Assembly (NCBI GenBank): GCA_027317105.1
Contig: DAHVFH010000126.1
Span: forward strand, 1-31,586
Origin: Cytophagales bacterium
GTDB taxonomy: Bacteria; Bacteroidota; Bacteroidia; Cytophagales; Cyclobacteriaceae
DNA: 31,586 nt
Direction: 5' to 3'
Shown: positions 16,472 to 24,882 of the stretch, in pieces
Layout: the number at the start of each line of letters is the position of its first letter
Numbering within the stretch: the stretch's first letter is position 1
Program-made: the position numbers and the translations under genes
Notes under the pieces: generated by a model
Seen by the model: only the letters and a program-made list of their open reading frames with translations
What the model was told of the DNA's origin: nothing
Database searches by the model: none

Positions 16472-17089
16472 TTACTTTTGCCAGGCGTTAAATTTTTCCC
16501 AATCATCTGGGGTATCAAGATCTACAGCCCCATCTGGAAATTCGATGAAGGCAGCTTCTGTTTGGTTGTTTAACACAATGGTTTTAGCGCCTTGGCCATC
16601 ATCCATCGCAAGAAGTTTTTTGAATAAAGGTTGCTCGAAGAGAACTGGCGTACCTGGTGACGCTCCATAAAAAGAGGCAACGATCATATTTTTTTTAGCG
16701 AGATGCGTGCGAATCAAATTTTTAATATGATCTGCTGTAAGCAGCGGCTGATCGCAGACGGTTACGATAAGGCTCTTGGCGTTGGGGAAGTTTTCAAGAA
16801 CGTAACGAACCCCGCATTTCAGCGATGAACCCATTCCTTTTTCCCAATTCGGGTTGAAGACGATGGCCACCTTGAGATCCTCAATTTCTCGCTGATGTTC
16901 TTCCTTTCGGGCGCCCAGCACGACAACCGTTTTGTTTAGCCCCGCATCCTCAAGGATTTTTATGGTTTTACGGATCAAACTTTGATGCCCGATTTTGAGC
17001 AGTTGCTTGGATTGACCCATTCGGGATGAAGACCCAGCAGCTAAAACTATAGCAATTGTTTCAATTCTCTTTTCATCTTCTAGAACCAC
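16472..17089 (-). CDS. MobA/MocA-like nucleotidyltransferase (NTP_transf_3)
   Basis: 205 aa from a GTG at 17089. The Rossmann-like nucleotide-binding motif is LAAGSSSRMGQSKQLL (about 16-31), with K28 as the conserved lysine. Other family motifs are KGMGSSLKCGV, the metal-binding VTVCDQPLLT (D in CDQP), PGTPVLF and GAVDLDTPDD. This is the pattern of MocA/MobA-type enzymes that add CMP or GMP to molybdopterin. No other molybdenum-cofactor or molybdoenzyme gene is nearby, so the substrate may differ. It sits between the phosphorylase homologue (13 bases upstream) and the metallo-hydrolase. Confidence 0.82.
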   Translation of the reverse strand: MVLEDEKRIETIAIVLAAGSSSRMGQSKQLLKIGHQSLIRKTIKILEDAGLNKTVVVLGARKEEHQREIEDLKVAIVFNPNWEKGMGSSLKCGVRYVLENFPNAKSLIVTVCDQPLLTADHIKNLIRTHLAKKNMIVASFYGASPGTPVLFEQPLFKKLLAMDDGQGAKTIVLNNQTEAAFIEFPDGAVDLDTPDDWEKFNAWQK

Positions 17090-17102
17090 AATTCACACAC
17101 TT

Positions 17103-18755
17103 TTACGAAAGATACATCTTCTCATAATATTCATCAGCCATACGCGAAGAATCGAAATAAGGTAACACATCTTTCATTGATGTCTTTACAATTTTTGCCC
17201 ATTTGGCAGGAGCTTCATAATACATTGGAATGATTTCTTTTTCCAGCAATTCATATAAACTCTCTGCTTCAATTTTATCTTTCTCATCAGCGGGCAAAGA
17301 ATCTTTAGCTACATCGATGATAAAGGAATTTTTGCCCTGTTTAGCAAATTCGGGTACCCATCCATCCGGAATAGACAAATTAACACTGGCATTCATCGCA
17401 GCCGTCATTCCCGAGGTGCCGGAAGCTTCGTGGTAAAGGCGCGGATTGTTAAGCCAGACATCCGAACCTTTTTTTAAATGTCCCGATAGCCATAATTCAT
17501 AGCCAGTGAGAACTGTGCAGTTGGGCACATCTTTGGTTTTCCAATAAATTTCATTGAAGATGTTAATGGCAGAGAAATCTTCCGGATATGGCTTGCCTGC
17601 CCAAATTATTTGAACAGGGTATTTTTCATTGGCTACTATTTTTAAAAATCGTTCGAAATCATAAAGTAAAAGGTTGGCCCTTTTATATCCCGCAAACCTT
17701 CGTGCCCAAACAATGGTGAGTACGTTAGGGTCAAAAAGCTTTCCGGTTTGGTTGGCCACTACGCGAAACAGTTTTTGTTTCAATTTCTTTTTTCGATCAC
17801 TGATTCCCTTATCACTATCTTTTTCAAGGGCTTTTTCCAGTTCCGCATCCATCCAATAGGTTTTGTTTTGAGCGTTGGTAACCGCATCGATTTTGCAAAT
17901 GCCTTCGTATTTGCCCCACATCTTTCTGGCCACTTCACCATGCAACTGGGAAACGCCATTGGCCCGTTTTGCCAGGCGCAGCGCGGTGAGCGTATAATTG
18001 AGCTTGCCTTGTTCAGGCTTTACATAATCTTCTACCTGTTTCACTGTAAGTCCATTGAAAAAACTCATGCCATTTAGCAAGGGCACGCTATGCTCTTCAT
18101 TGCCCGCTAATTCAGGAGTGTGGGTGGTAAACACGACACGCTTTTTCACCTCACCAATGTCTTTGTATTTGTCGAGCAAATAAAAACATAACGGCAAGGC
18201 ATGGCCTTCATTCATGTGATAAATTTCAGTGGGGCGCTCGAGGATGTCCAACAACTTGGCACCACCAGCCCCTAACAGAATGGATTGGGCTATTCGTGTA
18301 GTCTCGTTGGGGTCATAGAGGCGATGGCTAATGGTTTGCGCTAGAAAATCATTTTCCGGGATGTCTGTTGTCAATAAAAAAATCGGAGCGGTTTTAAAAA
18401 CTTCGGGCTTTAGTAACATGGCTTTCACATGCACTTTTGTTCCGTGGATCATTATCGGAAAGACAATATTGGTGTCGGTAAGGAAAAAATAATCCTTATC
18501 GCGAAAACTAACTTTTAGGGTTTGATCCTGATTGCGTTCTTGATCGTAATACCCTTTTTTCCAGTGGATGCCAATGCCGATAACATTTTGCTTTAGCTCA
18601 AAAGCACTGCGCATGTGCGAGCCGGCAAGAAATCCTAACCCACCGCTGTATATCTTTAGCGGTTGGTCAATGGCAAATTCCATTGAGAAATAAGCCACGG
18701 GCTTGGAATATTTTTTATCAAATTTGTAAGAGAAAGGATTGAATAGTTCGGCCAT
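17103..18755 (-). CDS. Short alpha-glucan phosphorylase homologue (GT35) lacking the PLP lysine
   Basis: 550 aa, against roughly 700-850 aa for full alpha-glucan phosphorylases; the N-terminal extension is absent. Family motifs are clear: VAYFSMEFAID (20-30), YSGGLGFLAG, YHMNEGHALP (179-188), TTHTPELAG, WARRFAGYKRA (350-360), and EASGTSGM-T-AAMN (443-455). In phosphorylases the residue after this GM/GN is the lysine that holds pyridoxal phosphate. Here codon 451 (17403-17405) is ACG, Thr. Without PLP, ordinary phosphorolysis of glycogen would not be expected, so it may be a glucosyltransferase, a regulator or a phosphorylase with a changed mechanism. First gene of a three-gene operon. Family assignment is firm; activity is not. 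Confidence 0.85.
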   Translation of the reverse strand: MAELFNPFSYKFDKKYSKPVAYFSMEFAIDQPLKIYSGGLGFLAGSHMRSAFELKQNVIGIGIHWKKGYYDQERNQDQTLKVSFRDKDYFFLTDTNIVFPIMIHGTKVHVKAMLLKPEVFKTAPIFLLTTDIPENDFLAQTISHRLYDPNETTRIAQSILLGAGGAKLLDILERPTEIYHMNEGHALPLCFYLLDKYKDIGEVKKRVVFTTHTPELAGNEEHSVPLLNGMSFFNGLTVKQVEDYVKPEQGKLNYTLTALRLAKRANGVSQLHGEVARKMWGKYEGICKIDAVTNAQNKTYWMDAELEKALEKDSDKGISDRKKKLKQKLFRVVANQTGKLFDPNVLTIVWARRFAGYKRANLLLYDFERFLKIVANEKYPVQIIWAGKPYPEDFSAINIFNEIYWKTKDVPNCTVLTGYELWLSGHLKKGSDVWLNNPRLYHEASGTSGMTAAMNASVNLSIPDGWVPEFAKQGKNSFIIDVAKDSLPADEKDKIEAESLYELLEKEIIPMYYEAPAKWAKIVKTSMKDVLPYFDSSRMADEYYEKMYLS

Positions 18756-18872
18756 GAAAAAGGTTTAAGATCGCTAATCTAACAAATGAAGTTCAATTTG
18801 ATGATCAAAGTTTTACACAAGAAAATTGCAATCGTTTGTTTGGCTATAGAAACAGTAATATAATTCGAAATA

Positions 18873-19349
18873 ATGGAATTTAATATTGAGCAATCCTCGG
18901 ATAAAAATGTCTTAGATCGTTGTGCGTTAATGATGAGTCAATCGGAGCCTTGGATTACCTTGCAGCGTAGCCTGGAGGATTGCAAAGAGTCCATGCAAGG
19001 AGCCAAAGAAATTTTTATTGCTAAGCATCACGGTGAGCTCGTTGGCTTTATTGTCTTGCAAATGCAGGGCGTTTTAAAAGGATATATTCAAAGTATCTAC
19101 GTATCGCCTGAAGTACAAAATTCAGGCCTAGGAACGAACCTTGTTTCTTTTGCAGAACAACGGATTTTTCTTATCTCCCCTAATGTGTTTATGCTGGTCT
19201 CCACGTTCAACGAAAAAGCCATTCGGCTTTACCTTCGGTTAGGCTTTGAAAAAATCGGGGTCTTGAGAAATTTTGTTGCTGATGGCTTTGATGAATTTTT
19301 ATTGCGAAAAACGATTGGCTCGCTTAAGGCTTTCAAAAAAAATATGTAG
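18873..19349 (+). CDS. GNAT-family N-acetyltransferase
   Basis: 158 aa, a standard single GNAT domain. Acetyl-CoA loop: IYVSPEVQNSGLGTNLVSFAEQ (the Q-x-x-G-x-G pattern, with N-S-G-L-G). Before it are the strand ELVGFIVLQM and a central beta-bulge. After it come STFNEKAIRLYLRLGFEKIGVL and a C-terminal strand ending in a phenylalanine-rich DGFDEFLLRK. The substrate cannot be read from sequence. Transcribed alone, divergent from the phosphorylase operon by 117 bases. It is the last plus-strand gene before the polysaccharide block. Confidence 0.88.
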   Translation: MEFNIEQSSDKNVLDRCALMMSQSEPWITLQRSLEDCKESMQGAKEIFIAKHHGELVGFIVLQMQGVLKGYIQSIYVSPEVQNSGLGTNLVSFAEQRIFLISPNVFMLVSTFNEKAIRLYLRLGFEKIGVLRNFVADGFDEFLLRKTIGSLKAFKKNM

Positions 19350-19381
19350 GTAGTTCACAATAAGTGAATATACGGTGCACA

Positions 19382-20398
19382 TTAAATCTTGAGCTTCTCC
19401 AAATACCACTTCACCGTTTTTAAAATGCCGCTATCAAAATTTTCGTCTGCCTTCCATTTTAGTTCCGTTTCAATCTTAGCGGCATCAATTGCGTAGCGCT
19501 TGTCGTGGCCGGCACGGTCTTGCACGTAGGTGATCAGGTCACTGTATGCTTTTCCGTTTTGCCGAGGTTTGAGTTGATCGAGAATGGAACAAACTGTTTT
19601 AGCAATCTGGTTGTTGTTACGCTCATTTCGCCCTCCGATATTGTACGTTTCCCCTGCTCGTCCATGCTGAAAGGCCAAATCAATTCCTTTTACGTGATCC
19701 AGGACATACAGCCAATCGCGCACATTTTTTCCGTCACCATAGATAGGAATGGAATTCTCAGCAAGTGCAGTTCGAATGATAGTAGGAATTAACTTCTCAT
19801 GGTTTTGTTTTGGGCCATAATTGTTAGAGCAGTTGGTGGTGACGACATTCATGCCATACGTATGGAAATAGCTGCGAACAATCAGATCACTTCCTGCTTT
19901 CGATGCCGAATACGGGCTGTTGGGTGCGTAAGCAGTTTGTTCTGTAAAGAGACCCCTTTCCCCCAGGCTGCCATAGACTTCGTCAGTCGAGATATGAAGA
20001 AACCGATTTTTTTTCATTCCGGGTTTAGCCTGGAAGGGGGCGTCCATCCAGTTTCCACGAGCTACATCTAACACGGTAAATGTACCCAACACATTTGTTT
20101 TGATAAAGGCTTCGGGGCCCGAAATCGAATTGTCTACGTGCGATTCAGCCGCAAAATGGATAACGCCAGAAATATCATATTGCTGAAACGTTTTTGCTAA
20201 CAATGCCCTATCGAGGATATCGCCTTTCACAAAGATATGCCGAGGGTTTCCCTCCACTTCTTTCAAATTGCTCAAATCACCAGCATAAGTGAGCGCGTCA
20301 TAATTAATGACTTGAATGTCTTTATTCGTTTCGAGAGAATGAACAATAAAGTTGGAGCCAATAAAACCTGCGCCCCCGGTAACTAAGATTGATTGCAT
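19382..20398 (-). CDS. rmlB: dTDP-glucose 4,6-dehydratase (RmlB/RfbB)
   Basis: 338 aa extended short-chain dehydrogenase. NAD-binding GGAGFIGSN starts at residue 8, the dehydratase triad T138-D139-E140 is in STDEVYG, and the catalytic Y163 and K167 are in SPYSASK. The TDE motif distinguishes 4,6-dehydratases from epimerases. It converts dTDP-glucose to dTDP-4-keto-6-deoxyglucose in the cytoplasm. Order on minus is rmlA, rmlC, rmlB with 5-base or overlapping junctions. rmlD, the last step to dTDP-L-rhamnose, is not in this window. Confidence 0.95.
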   Translation of the reverse strand: MQSILVTGGAGFIGSNFIVHSLETNKDIQVINYDALTYAGDLSNLKEVEGNPRHIFVKGDILDRALLAKTFQQYDISGVIHFAAESHVDNSISGPEAFIKTNVLGTFTVLDVARGNWMDAPFQAKPGMKKNRFLHISTDEVYGSLGERGLFTEQTAYAPNSPYSASKAGSDLIVRSYFHTYGMNVVTTNCSNNYGPKQNHEKLIPTIIRTALAENSIPIYGDGKNVRDWLYVLDHVKGIDLAFQHGRAGETYNIGGRNERNNNQIAKTVCSILDQLKPRQNGKAYSDLITYVQDRAGHDKRYAIDAAKIETELKWKADENFDSGILKTVKWYLEKLKI

Positions 20399-20403
20399 TT
20401 TTA

Positions 20404-20961
20404 CTAAAAATTAAATTGTGCTTCTGCTAATTTAGGATGTTTCCTATCCCGATCGGAAATAATCATTTCACTCTCTGGTAATCGCCAATCAATACTCAAG
20501 GCAGGGTCATTATAACAAATACCCCCTTCCAACTCAGGATAATGAAAATCATCTGTTTTGTATAGAATTTCTGCGCTTTCGCTAAGTACAATAAAACTGT
20601 GTGCGAACCCCTTGGGGACAAGAAATTGCTGTCCTTTTTCTGCTGACATCTCCAATTCAAAGCTCCTTCCGAAAGTACTTTTATCTATTCGTAAATCCAC
20701 AACTACATCGAGTATTGTCCCAGAGATCACGCGCACCATTTTCGTTTGCGCATGAGGTGCATTCTGATAATGTAACCCACGCATGACACCACGCGCTGAT
20801 TTTGACTGATTATCTTGAACAAATTGAATATCGATCCCCAATACTTTTAAATCCCGGTAGTTATAGGTCTCAGAAAAGTAGCCGCGCGAGTCCCCAATCT
20901 TAAATGTTTCAATGATGAATAAATCATCAAAACCTGTTTCGATTAATTTCACCTTACTCAT
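20404..20961 (-). CDS. rmlC: dTDP-4-dehydrorhamnose 3,5-epimerase (RmlC/RfbC)
   Basis: 185 aa cupin-fold enzyme. Signature elements are DSRGYFSETYN, VQDNQSKSARGVMRGLHYQ with catalytic H64, the K74 region, and VPKGFAHSF with the second-strand His. It epimerises C3 and C5 of dTDP-4-keto-6-deoxyglucose. The start overlaps the rmlA stop (ATGA-type junction at 20958-20961), and rmlB follows after 5 bases. Length and motifs are complete, so it should be active. Confidence 0.95.
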   Translation of the reverse strand: MSKVKLIETGFDDLFIIETFKIGDSRGYFSETYNYRDLKVLGIDIQFVQDNQSKSARGVMRGLHYQNAPHAQTKMVRVISGTILDVVVDLRIDKSTFGRSFELEMSAEKGQQFLVPKGFAHSFIVLSESAEILYKTDDFHYPELEGGICYNDPALSIDWRLPESEMIISDRDRKHPKLAEAQFNF

Positions 20962-21836
20962 AATAAAGATTTCTCATTTGCGATTTTCAATAAATACTGG
21001 CCGTATTGATTCTTCATTAATGGTTTTGCCAACTCCAGTAATTGATCTTTGGAAACATATCCCTTGTGAAAAGCGATTTCTTCCAAACAGGCAATCTTTA
21101 ATCCCTGCCGTTCTTCGATCGACTCCACAAAAGTAGAAGCTCGTAGTAGCGATTCATGCGTTCCCGTATCTAGCCAAGCCATACCGCGGCCTAATAGTTT
21201 TACATTTAACAAGCCATCATTCAAATAGCTTTTGTTTAAATCAGTGATTTCCAGTTCGCCTCTTGGCGAAGGTTTAATTTTTTTAGCGCGTTCTACTACT
21301 GTGTTGTCATAAAAATACAAACCTGTAACCGCATAATTTGATTTCGGTTCTTTTGGTTTTTCCTCTATAGAAAGTACTTTTCCTGTCTTATCGAATTCAA
21401 CCACGCCATAACGATCAGGGTCATTTACATAATAGCCAAAAACGGAAGCCCCTTTTTTTACTCTACTGGCTTCTTCCAACATGGAAGAGAAATTATAGCC
21501 ATAGAAAATATTGTCACCCAAAACAAGACAACACGTATCGTTTCCGATAAAACTTTCTCCGATGATGAATGCCTGGGCAAGTCCATCGGGTGATGGCTGA
21601 ACTCTATATTCTAATTTCAAGCCAAATTGACTTCCATCGCCCAATAAGTTTTTAAAAAGGATTTGCTCATGCGGGGTTGTAATAATGAGTATTTCCCGAA
21701 TGTTAGCCAGCATGAGCACCGATAATGGGTAGTAGATCATCGGTTTATCATAGATGGGCAACAATTGTTTCGATACCGATTTGGTAAGTGGATAAAGTCG
21801 CGTGCCGGATCCTCCTGCTAGAACTATTCCTTTCAT
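20958..21836 (-). CDS. rmlA: Glucose-1-phosphate thymidylyltransferase (RmlA/RfbA)
   Basis: 292 aa, full length. The nucleotidyltransferase signature GGSGTRLYPLT (8-18) is followed by KQLLPIYDKPMIYYPLS, then VQPSPDGLAQAFIIGE, LVLGDNIFYG (metal-binding D) and WLDTGTHESLL. It makes dTDP-glucose from dTTP and glucose-1-phosphate and starts the dTDP-deoxysugar branch. It overlaps rmlC by four bases. A tandem array of 8-bp units lies directly upstream, between this start and the stop of the preceding oxidoreductase gene. Confidence 0.95.
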   Translation of the reverse strand: MKGIVLAGGSGTRLYPLTKSVSKQLLPIYDKPMIYYPLSVLMLANIREILIITTPHEQILFKNLLGDGSQFGLKLEYRVQPSPDGLAQAFIIGESFIGNDTCCLVLGDNIFYGYNFSSMLEEASRVKKGASVFGYYVNDPDRYGVVEFDKTGKVLSIEEKPKEPKSNYAVTGLYFYDNTVVERAKKIKPSPRGELEITDLNKSYLNDGLLNVKLLGRGMAWLDTGTHESLLRASTFVESIEERQGLKIACLEEIAFHKGYVSKDQLLELAKPLMKNQYGQYLLKIANEKSLL

Positions 21837-21843
21837 TTATTAA

Positions 21844-21923
21844 CGTGTTGAGGTTTCAAAGTGTTGAAGTGTTGACGTTTTAATGTGTTGACGTGTTAAA
21901 GTTTTGATGTGTTGACGTTTTTA
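21844..21923. repeat. Ten tandem 8-bp units (consensus NGTGTTGA / NGTTTTAA)
   Basis: Reading from 21844 in steps of eight: CGTGTTGA, GGTTTCAA, AGTGTTGA, AGTGTTGA, CGTTTTAA, TGTGTTGA, CGTGTTAA, AGTTTTGA, TGTGTTGA, CGTTTTTA. Position 2 is always G, positions 3 and 5 T and position 8 A. The array occupies nearly the whole gap between rmlA and the upstream oxidoreductase; the last unit includes that gene's stop codon. Confidence 0.75.
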
Positions 21924-22817
21924 TTTCTTTGGCCTGATTTGGTGGGCTAATTCGATGGATGGCCTTGCATCGGCCAAACCGAATCCTCGCCCTGCCAGAA
22001 TTTCTTTATAGCTATTGGTATGCAACTCGGTAAATCCATCACTGAATTCAATTTCTTTTCCATTCATAGTGAGCGAGCGAAAAGTGCGCTTTCCTTTTGC
22101 TTTCGCTTCCTCCGGAAGATGATTTTCGTTAATACTAAGCCTCCAGTTTACTCTTGCTTTCTGCAACTCCAAATAGCCGGAAGCCGAATCGAGGTCGTAC
22201 GATTTCATCTGTAAATCCTTAACCCCACCAAAAACCCAAAGCAACATATCAAAAAAATGAATACCAATATTGGTAGCAATGCCTCCCGATTTCAGTTCAT
22301 CGCCTTTCCAACTGTGGTGATACCATTTTCCACGTGAGGTAATATAATTCAAATCAACATCAACTACTTTTCCTGCAGGCAGCGCATCTATTTCTTTCTT
22401 TAATTGAATAATGTTGGGGTGAAGACGCAGTTGAAGGATAGTAAAAACTCTATTGCCTGTTTCCTTTTCTATTTCTTCCAAAGCATCGACATTCCAGGGA
22501 TTAAGAACAAGCGGCTTTTCACAAATTGCATCCGCATGATGGCGCAAGGCAAAACGGATGTGGGAGTCATGCAGATAGTTAGGCGAACAAATACTCACGT
22601 ATTCTATTTTTTGACCAATCCGTTTGAGTTTATCAATGTGACGATCGAAGCGCTCGAACTCGGTGAAAAAATCGGCTTTAGGAAAATATGAATCGATGAT
22701 GCCTACACTATCAAATTTATCCAGTGCGGCCACCAGATTATTACCCGTGTCCTTGATTGCCTGTAAATGGCGAGGGGCGATGTAGCCTGCTGCTCCTATT
22801 AATGCAAAATTGACCAT
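21921..22817 (-). CDS. wbpB: Gfo/Idh/MocA oxidoreductase, WbpB/WlbA-like (UDP-GlcNAcA 3-dehydrogenase)
   Basis: 298 aa. The N-terminus FALIGAAGYIAPRHLQAI (4-21) is the diagnostic Rossmann motif of WbpB/WlbA, which oxidise C3 of UDP-N-acetylglucosaminuronate. The catalytic EKP is at 100-102 (AICEKPLVL). A C-terminal alpha/beta domain has ATNIGIHFFDMLLWVFGG (the conserved H in GIHFFD). It lies 45 bases after the WbpD-like gene, and the WbpE-like aminotransferase is further upstream. This gives the order E, D, B on minus, so the three consecutive steps (oxidation, transamination, acetylation) are clustered. Slightly shorter than WbpB (about 315 aa). Confidence 0.85.
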   Translation of the reverse strand: MVNFALIGAAGYIAPRHLQAIKDTGNNLVAALDKFDSVGIIDSYFPKADFFTEFERFDRHIDKLKRIGQKIEYVSICSPNYLHDSHIRFALRHHADAICEKPLVLNPWNVDALEEIEKETGNRVFTILQLRLHPNIIQLKKEIDALPAGKVVDVDLNYITSRGKWYHHSWKGDELKSGGIATNIGIHFFDMLLWVFGGVKDLQMKSYDLDSASGYLELQKARVNWRLSINENHLPEEAKAKGKRTFRSLTMNGKEIEFSDGFTELHTNSYKEILAGRGFGLADARPSIELAHQIRPKK

Positions 22818-22862
22818 GATTCTACTTATTTAATGATTGCCCTGAATAGCTCGATCATGACA

Positions 22863-23444
22863 TTATGCTTTTGAAACCTTTCCATTTTCTAATAAATATT
22901 TTTCTCCACTCTCCTGGCAGACGGCCTCACCGTTTTTATTAAAATTCAATTTGTGTCCGTATTCACTCATCCAACCTGTTTGTTTGGCCGGATTCCCAAC
23001 AACAAGGGCATAATCAGGAACGTTTTTCGTCACTACAGCACCAGCACCAATGAAGGCAAACTTACCAATATCGTGGCCGCAAACAATCGTTGCATTGGCG
23101 CCAATGGAAGCCCCCTTTTTTACAATAGTCTTGGCGTATTGATCCTTGCGGTTGACTGCACTTCTGGGGTTGGTGACATTAGTAAAAACCATGGAAGGAC
23201 CAAGAAACACATCGTCTTCACAAGCTACACCCGTATAAATCGAAACATTGTTTTGCACTTTCACATTCTTGCCGAGAACAACCCCGGGTGAGATCACTAC
23301 ATTTTGACCAATATTGCAATGCTCCCCGATTCTACAATTTGGCATAATATGCGAAAAGTGCCAGATTTTTGTTTCCGATCCAATTTCACATCCTTCATCG
23401 ATGATGGCCGTAGGGTGAGCAAAATAGTTCTTTTCGTCAGGCAT
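22863..23444 (-). CDS. wbpD: Hexapeptide-repeat N-acetyltransferase, WbpD/WlbB-like
   Basis: 193 aa left-handed beta-helix protein. Isoleucine-patch hexapeptides run through EIGSETKIWHFSHI, RIGEHCNIGQNVVI, VLGKNVKVQNNVSI and later SIGANATIVCGHDIGKFAFIGAGAVV. These are the WbpD/WlbB pattern (acetyl-CoA-dependent acetylation of the 3-amino group of UDP-GlcNAc3NA), including the FTNVTNPRSAVNRKDQY loop. The ATG overlaps the stop of the aminotransferase gene by 8 bases, so the two products should be made together. Confidence 0.85.
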   Translation of the reverse strand: MPDEKNYFAHPTAIIDEGCEIGSETKIWHFSHIMPNCRIGEHCNIGQNVVISPGVVLGKNVKVQNNVSIYTGVACEDDVFLGPSMVFTNVTNPRSAVNRKDQYAKTIVKKGASIGANATIVCGHDIGKFAFIGAGAVVTKNVPDYALVVGNPAKQTGWMSEYGHKLNFNKNGEAVCQESGEKYLLENGKVSKA

Positions 23445-24561
23445 GATAGTCTTTAATCACTTCGCAAATGTAAGACAATTCATCTTCGGTCATTTCGGTA
23501 TGAATCGGCAAGGAGAGCACTGTTTTTGATAGTTTTTCAGTTATGGGGAATGAACCTTCACCAAAACCATCAAGTCTATAGGCTTTTTGCAGATGTAAAG
23601 GAATAGGGTAATAGATCATAGCCGGAACACCTTTTGATTCTAAATATTTTTTAAAATGATCGCGATCAATGCCTTTTGTCCGCAAAGTATATTGATGAAA
23701 ACCATGCGTAGAATGCGAAGCACGATAGGGAAGTTCAATATAATTTAGATTACCTAAATGCTTGTCGTAATAGACGGCAACTTCATTTCGTTTCCGGGTA
23801 TATTCATCAAGGTATTTTAATTTCACCAAAAGGATTGCGGCTTGCAACGTATCCAGCCGACTGTTGACCCCGATAATGTCATGTTGGTATTTTACCTTCT
23901 GTCCATGATTGGCAATCATCCTGATTTTTTCGGCAAGCGCTCGGTCAGGGGTAAAGATTGCTCCCCCATCGCCATAGCAGCCAAGATTTTTTGATGGGAA
24001 AAAAGAGGTCGTGCCAATAGTCCCTATCGTGCCCGCCATTTTCTTTGTTCCATCTGAATAGATATACTCCGCCCCAAGTGCTTGCGCTGAGTCCTCAATA
24101 ACAAAAAGATTGTTTTCCTTGGCAATTTTTACGATGGGTTCCATGTCTGCACACTGCCCATAAAGATGAACAGGCACGATAGCCTTTGTTTTTTTCGTGA
24201 TTTTGCCTTGAATTTGATCTACATCAATGTTGAATGTTTTTTCATTCACATCAATGAATACGGACGTCAAACCAAGCAATGCCATCACTTCAGCGGTAGC
24301 CACATAGGTGTGAACCGGTAAAATCACTTCATCACCAGCTTTGAGATCTAATGCCATCATGGCAATTTGTAATGCATCCGTGCCATTGGCGCAAGGGATT
24401 ACATTTATTCCTTGATTATATTTTGAAAGCGCTTCCGCGAACGCTTTTACCTGTGGCCCTTGAATGAAAGCCGTTGACATCAGCACTTCCTGAATAGCCG
24501 CATCAATCTCACTTTTAATCCGTAAGTATTGACTCTGCAAGTCAACCATTTTTATGTTCAT
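23437..24561 (-). CDS. wbpE: DegT/DnrJ/EryC1/StrS aminotransferase, WbpE/WlbC-like
   Basis: 374 aa from the ATG at 24561 (MNIKMVDLQSQY, the usual start of the family). An upstream TTG at 24594 would add 11 atypical residues. PLP elements: ANGTDALQIAM, VIEDSAQALGA (Asp to the ring nitrogen), and FFPSKNLGCYGDGG with Schiff-base Lys at about 191. WbpE/WlbC transaminate the 3-keto group of UDP-3-keto-GlcNAcA. Its neighbours are the WbpD-like (overlap 8) and WbpB-like genes. The frameshifted toxin gene ends about 24-55 bases upstream, so transcription may come from GalE or the toxin-antitoxin promoter. Confidence 0.85.
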   Translation of the reverse strand: MNIKMVDLQSQYLRIKSEIDAAIQEVLMSTAFIQGPQVKAFAEALSKYNQGINVIPCANGTDALQIAMMALDLKAGDEVILPVHTYVATAEVMALLGLTSVFIDVNEKTFNIDVDQIQGKITKKTKAIVPVHLYGQCADMEPIVKIAKENNLFVIEDSAQALGAEYIYSDGTKKMAGTIGTIGTTSFFPSKNLGCYGDGGAIFTPDRALAEKIRMIANHGQKVKYQHDIIGVNSRLDTLQAAILLVKLKYLDEYTRKRNEVAVYYDKHLGNLNYIELPYRASHSTHGFHQYTLRTKGIDRDHFKKYLESKGVPAMIYYPIPLHLQKAYRLDGFGEGSFPITEKLSKTVLSLPIHTEMTEDELSYICEVIKDYHA

Positions 24562-24584
24562 GGGCGAATTCGAAAAATCATATT

Positions 24585-24882
24585 TCACCACCAAATTAAT
24601 TTTGATGGAATAAACTCACATATTTGTCATCTCAGATTCACTCTCAATCATTACGATTGCGTATCTCTTAAAATTAACACACTTAAACCCTAGTGCCGCT
24701 CGCTCAGGTTCCTGACAAGGACGATGTGTTCTTTTATTGTCAGAGAGTTGTTGAAAAAAACCATAGACAGCATCCGAAAATCTTTCTGCCGTGGCTACCA
24801 TGCCCTTTGATTCTATAAACCAGGCGATTTCAGCAATACTTTCAGCTACTGATTTTTTTATAGTTATTTTTCTTTTGCCCAT
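24585..24882 (-). pseudogene. RelE/ParE-family toxin with a one-base frameshift near its end
   Basis: The in-frame product is 88 aa from the ATG at 24882 to a TGA at 24616. It begins KRKITIKKSVAESIAEIAWFIESKG and continues to LGFKCVNFKRYAIVMIESESEM, which reads as a RelE/ParE-superfamily toxin. It then ends abruptly with TNM. Dropping one base of the AAA run (complement of 24623-24625) restores a frame ending ICEFIPSKLIWW with a stop at 24585-24587, the kind of terminal strand such toxins have. So the gene most likely carries a +1 insertion (or a sequence error), and the toxin may be inactive. The start lies inside the antitoxin gene (19-base overlap), the usual arrangement of small toxin-antitoxin operons. 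Confidence 0.6.

Noticed and set aside
21844..21923. Possible CRISPR-like repeat array
   Set aside because: The units are 8 bp with no spacers; it is a simple tandem repeat, not a CRISPR array.
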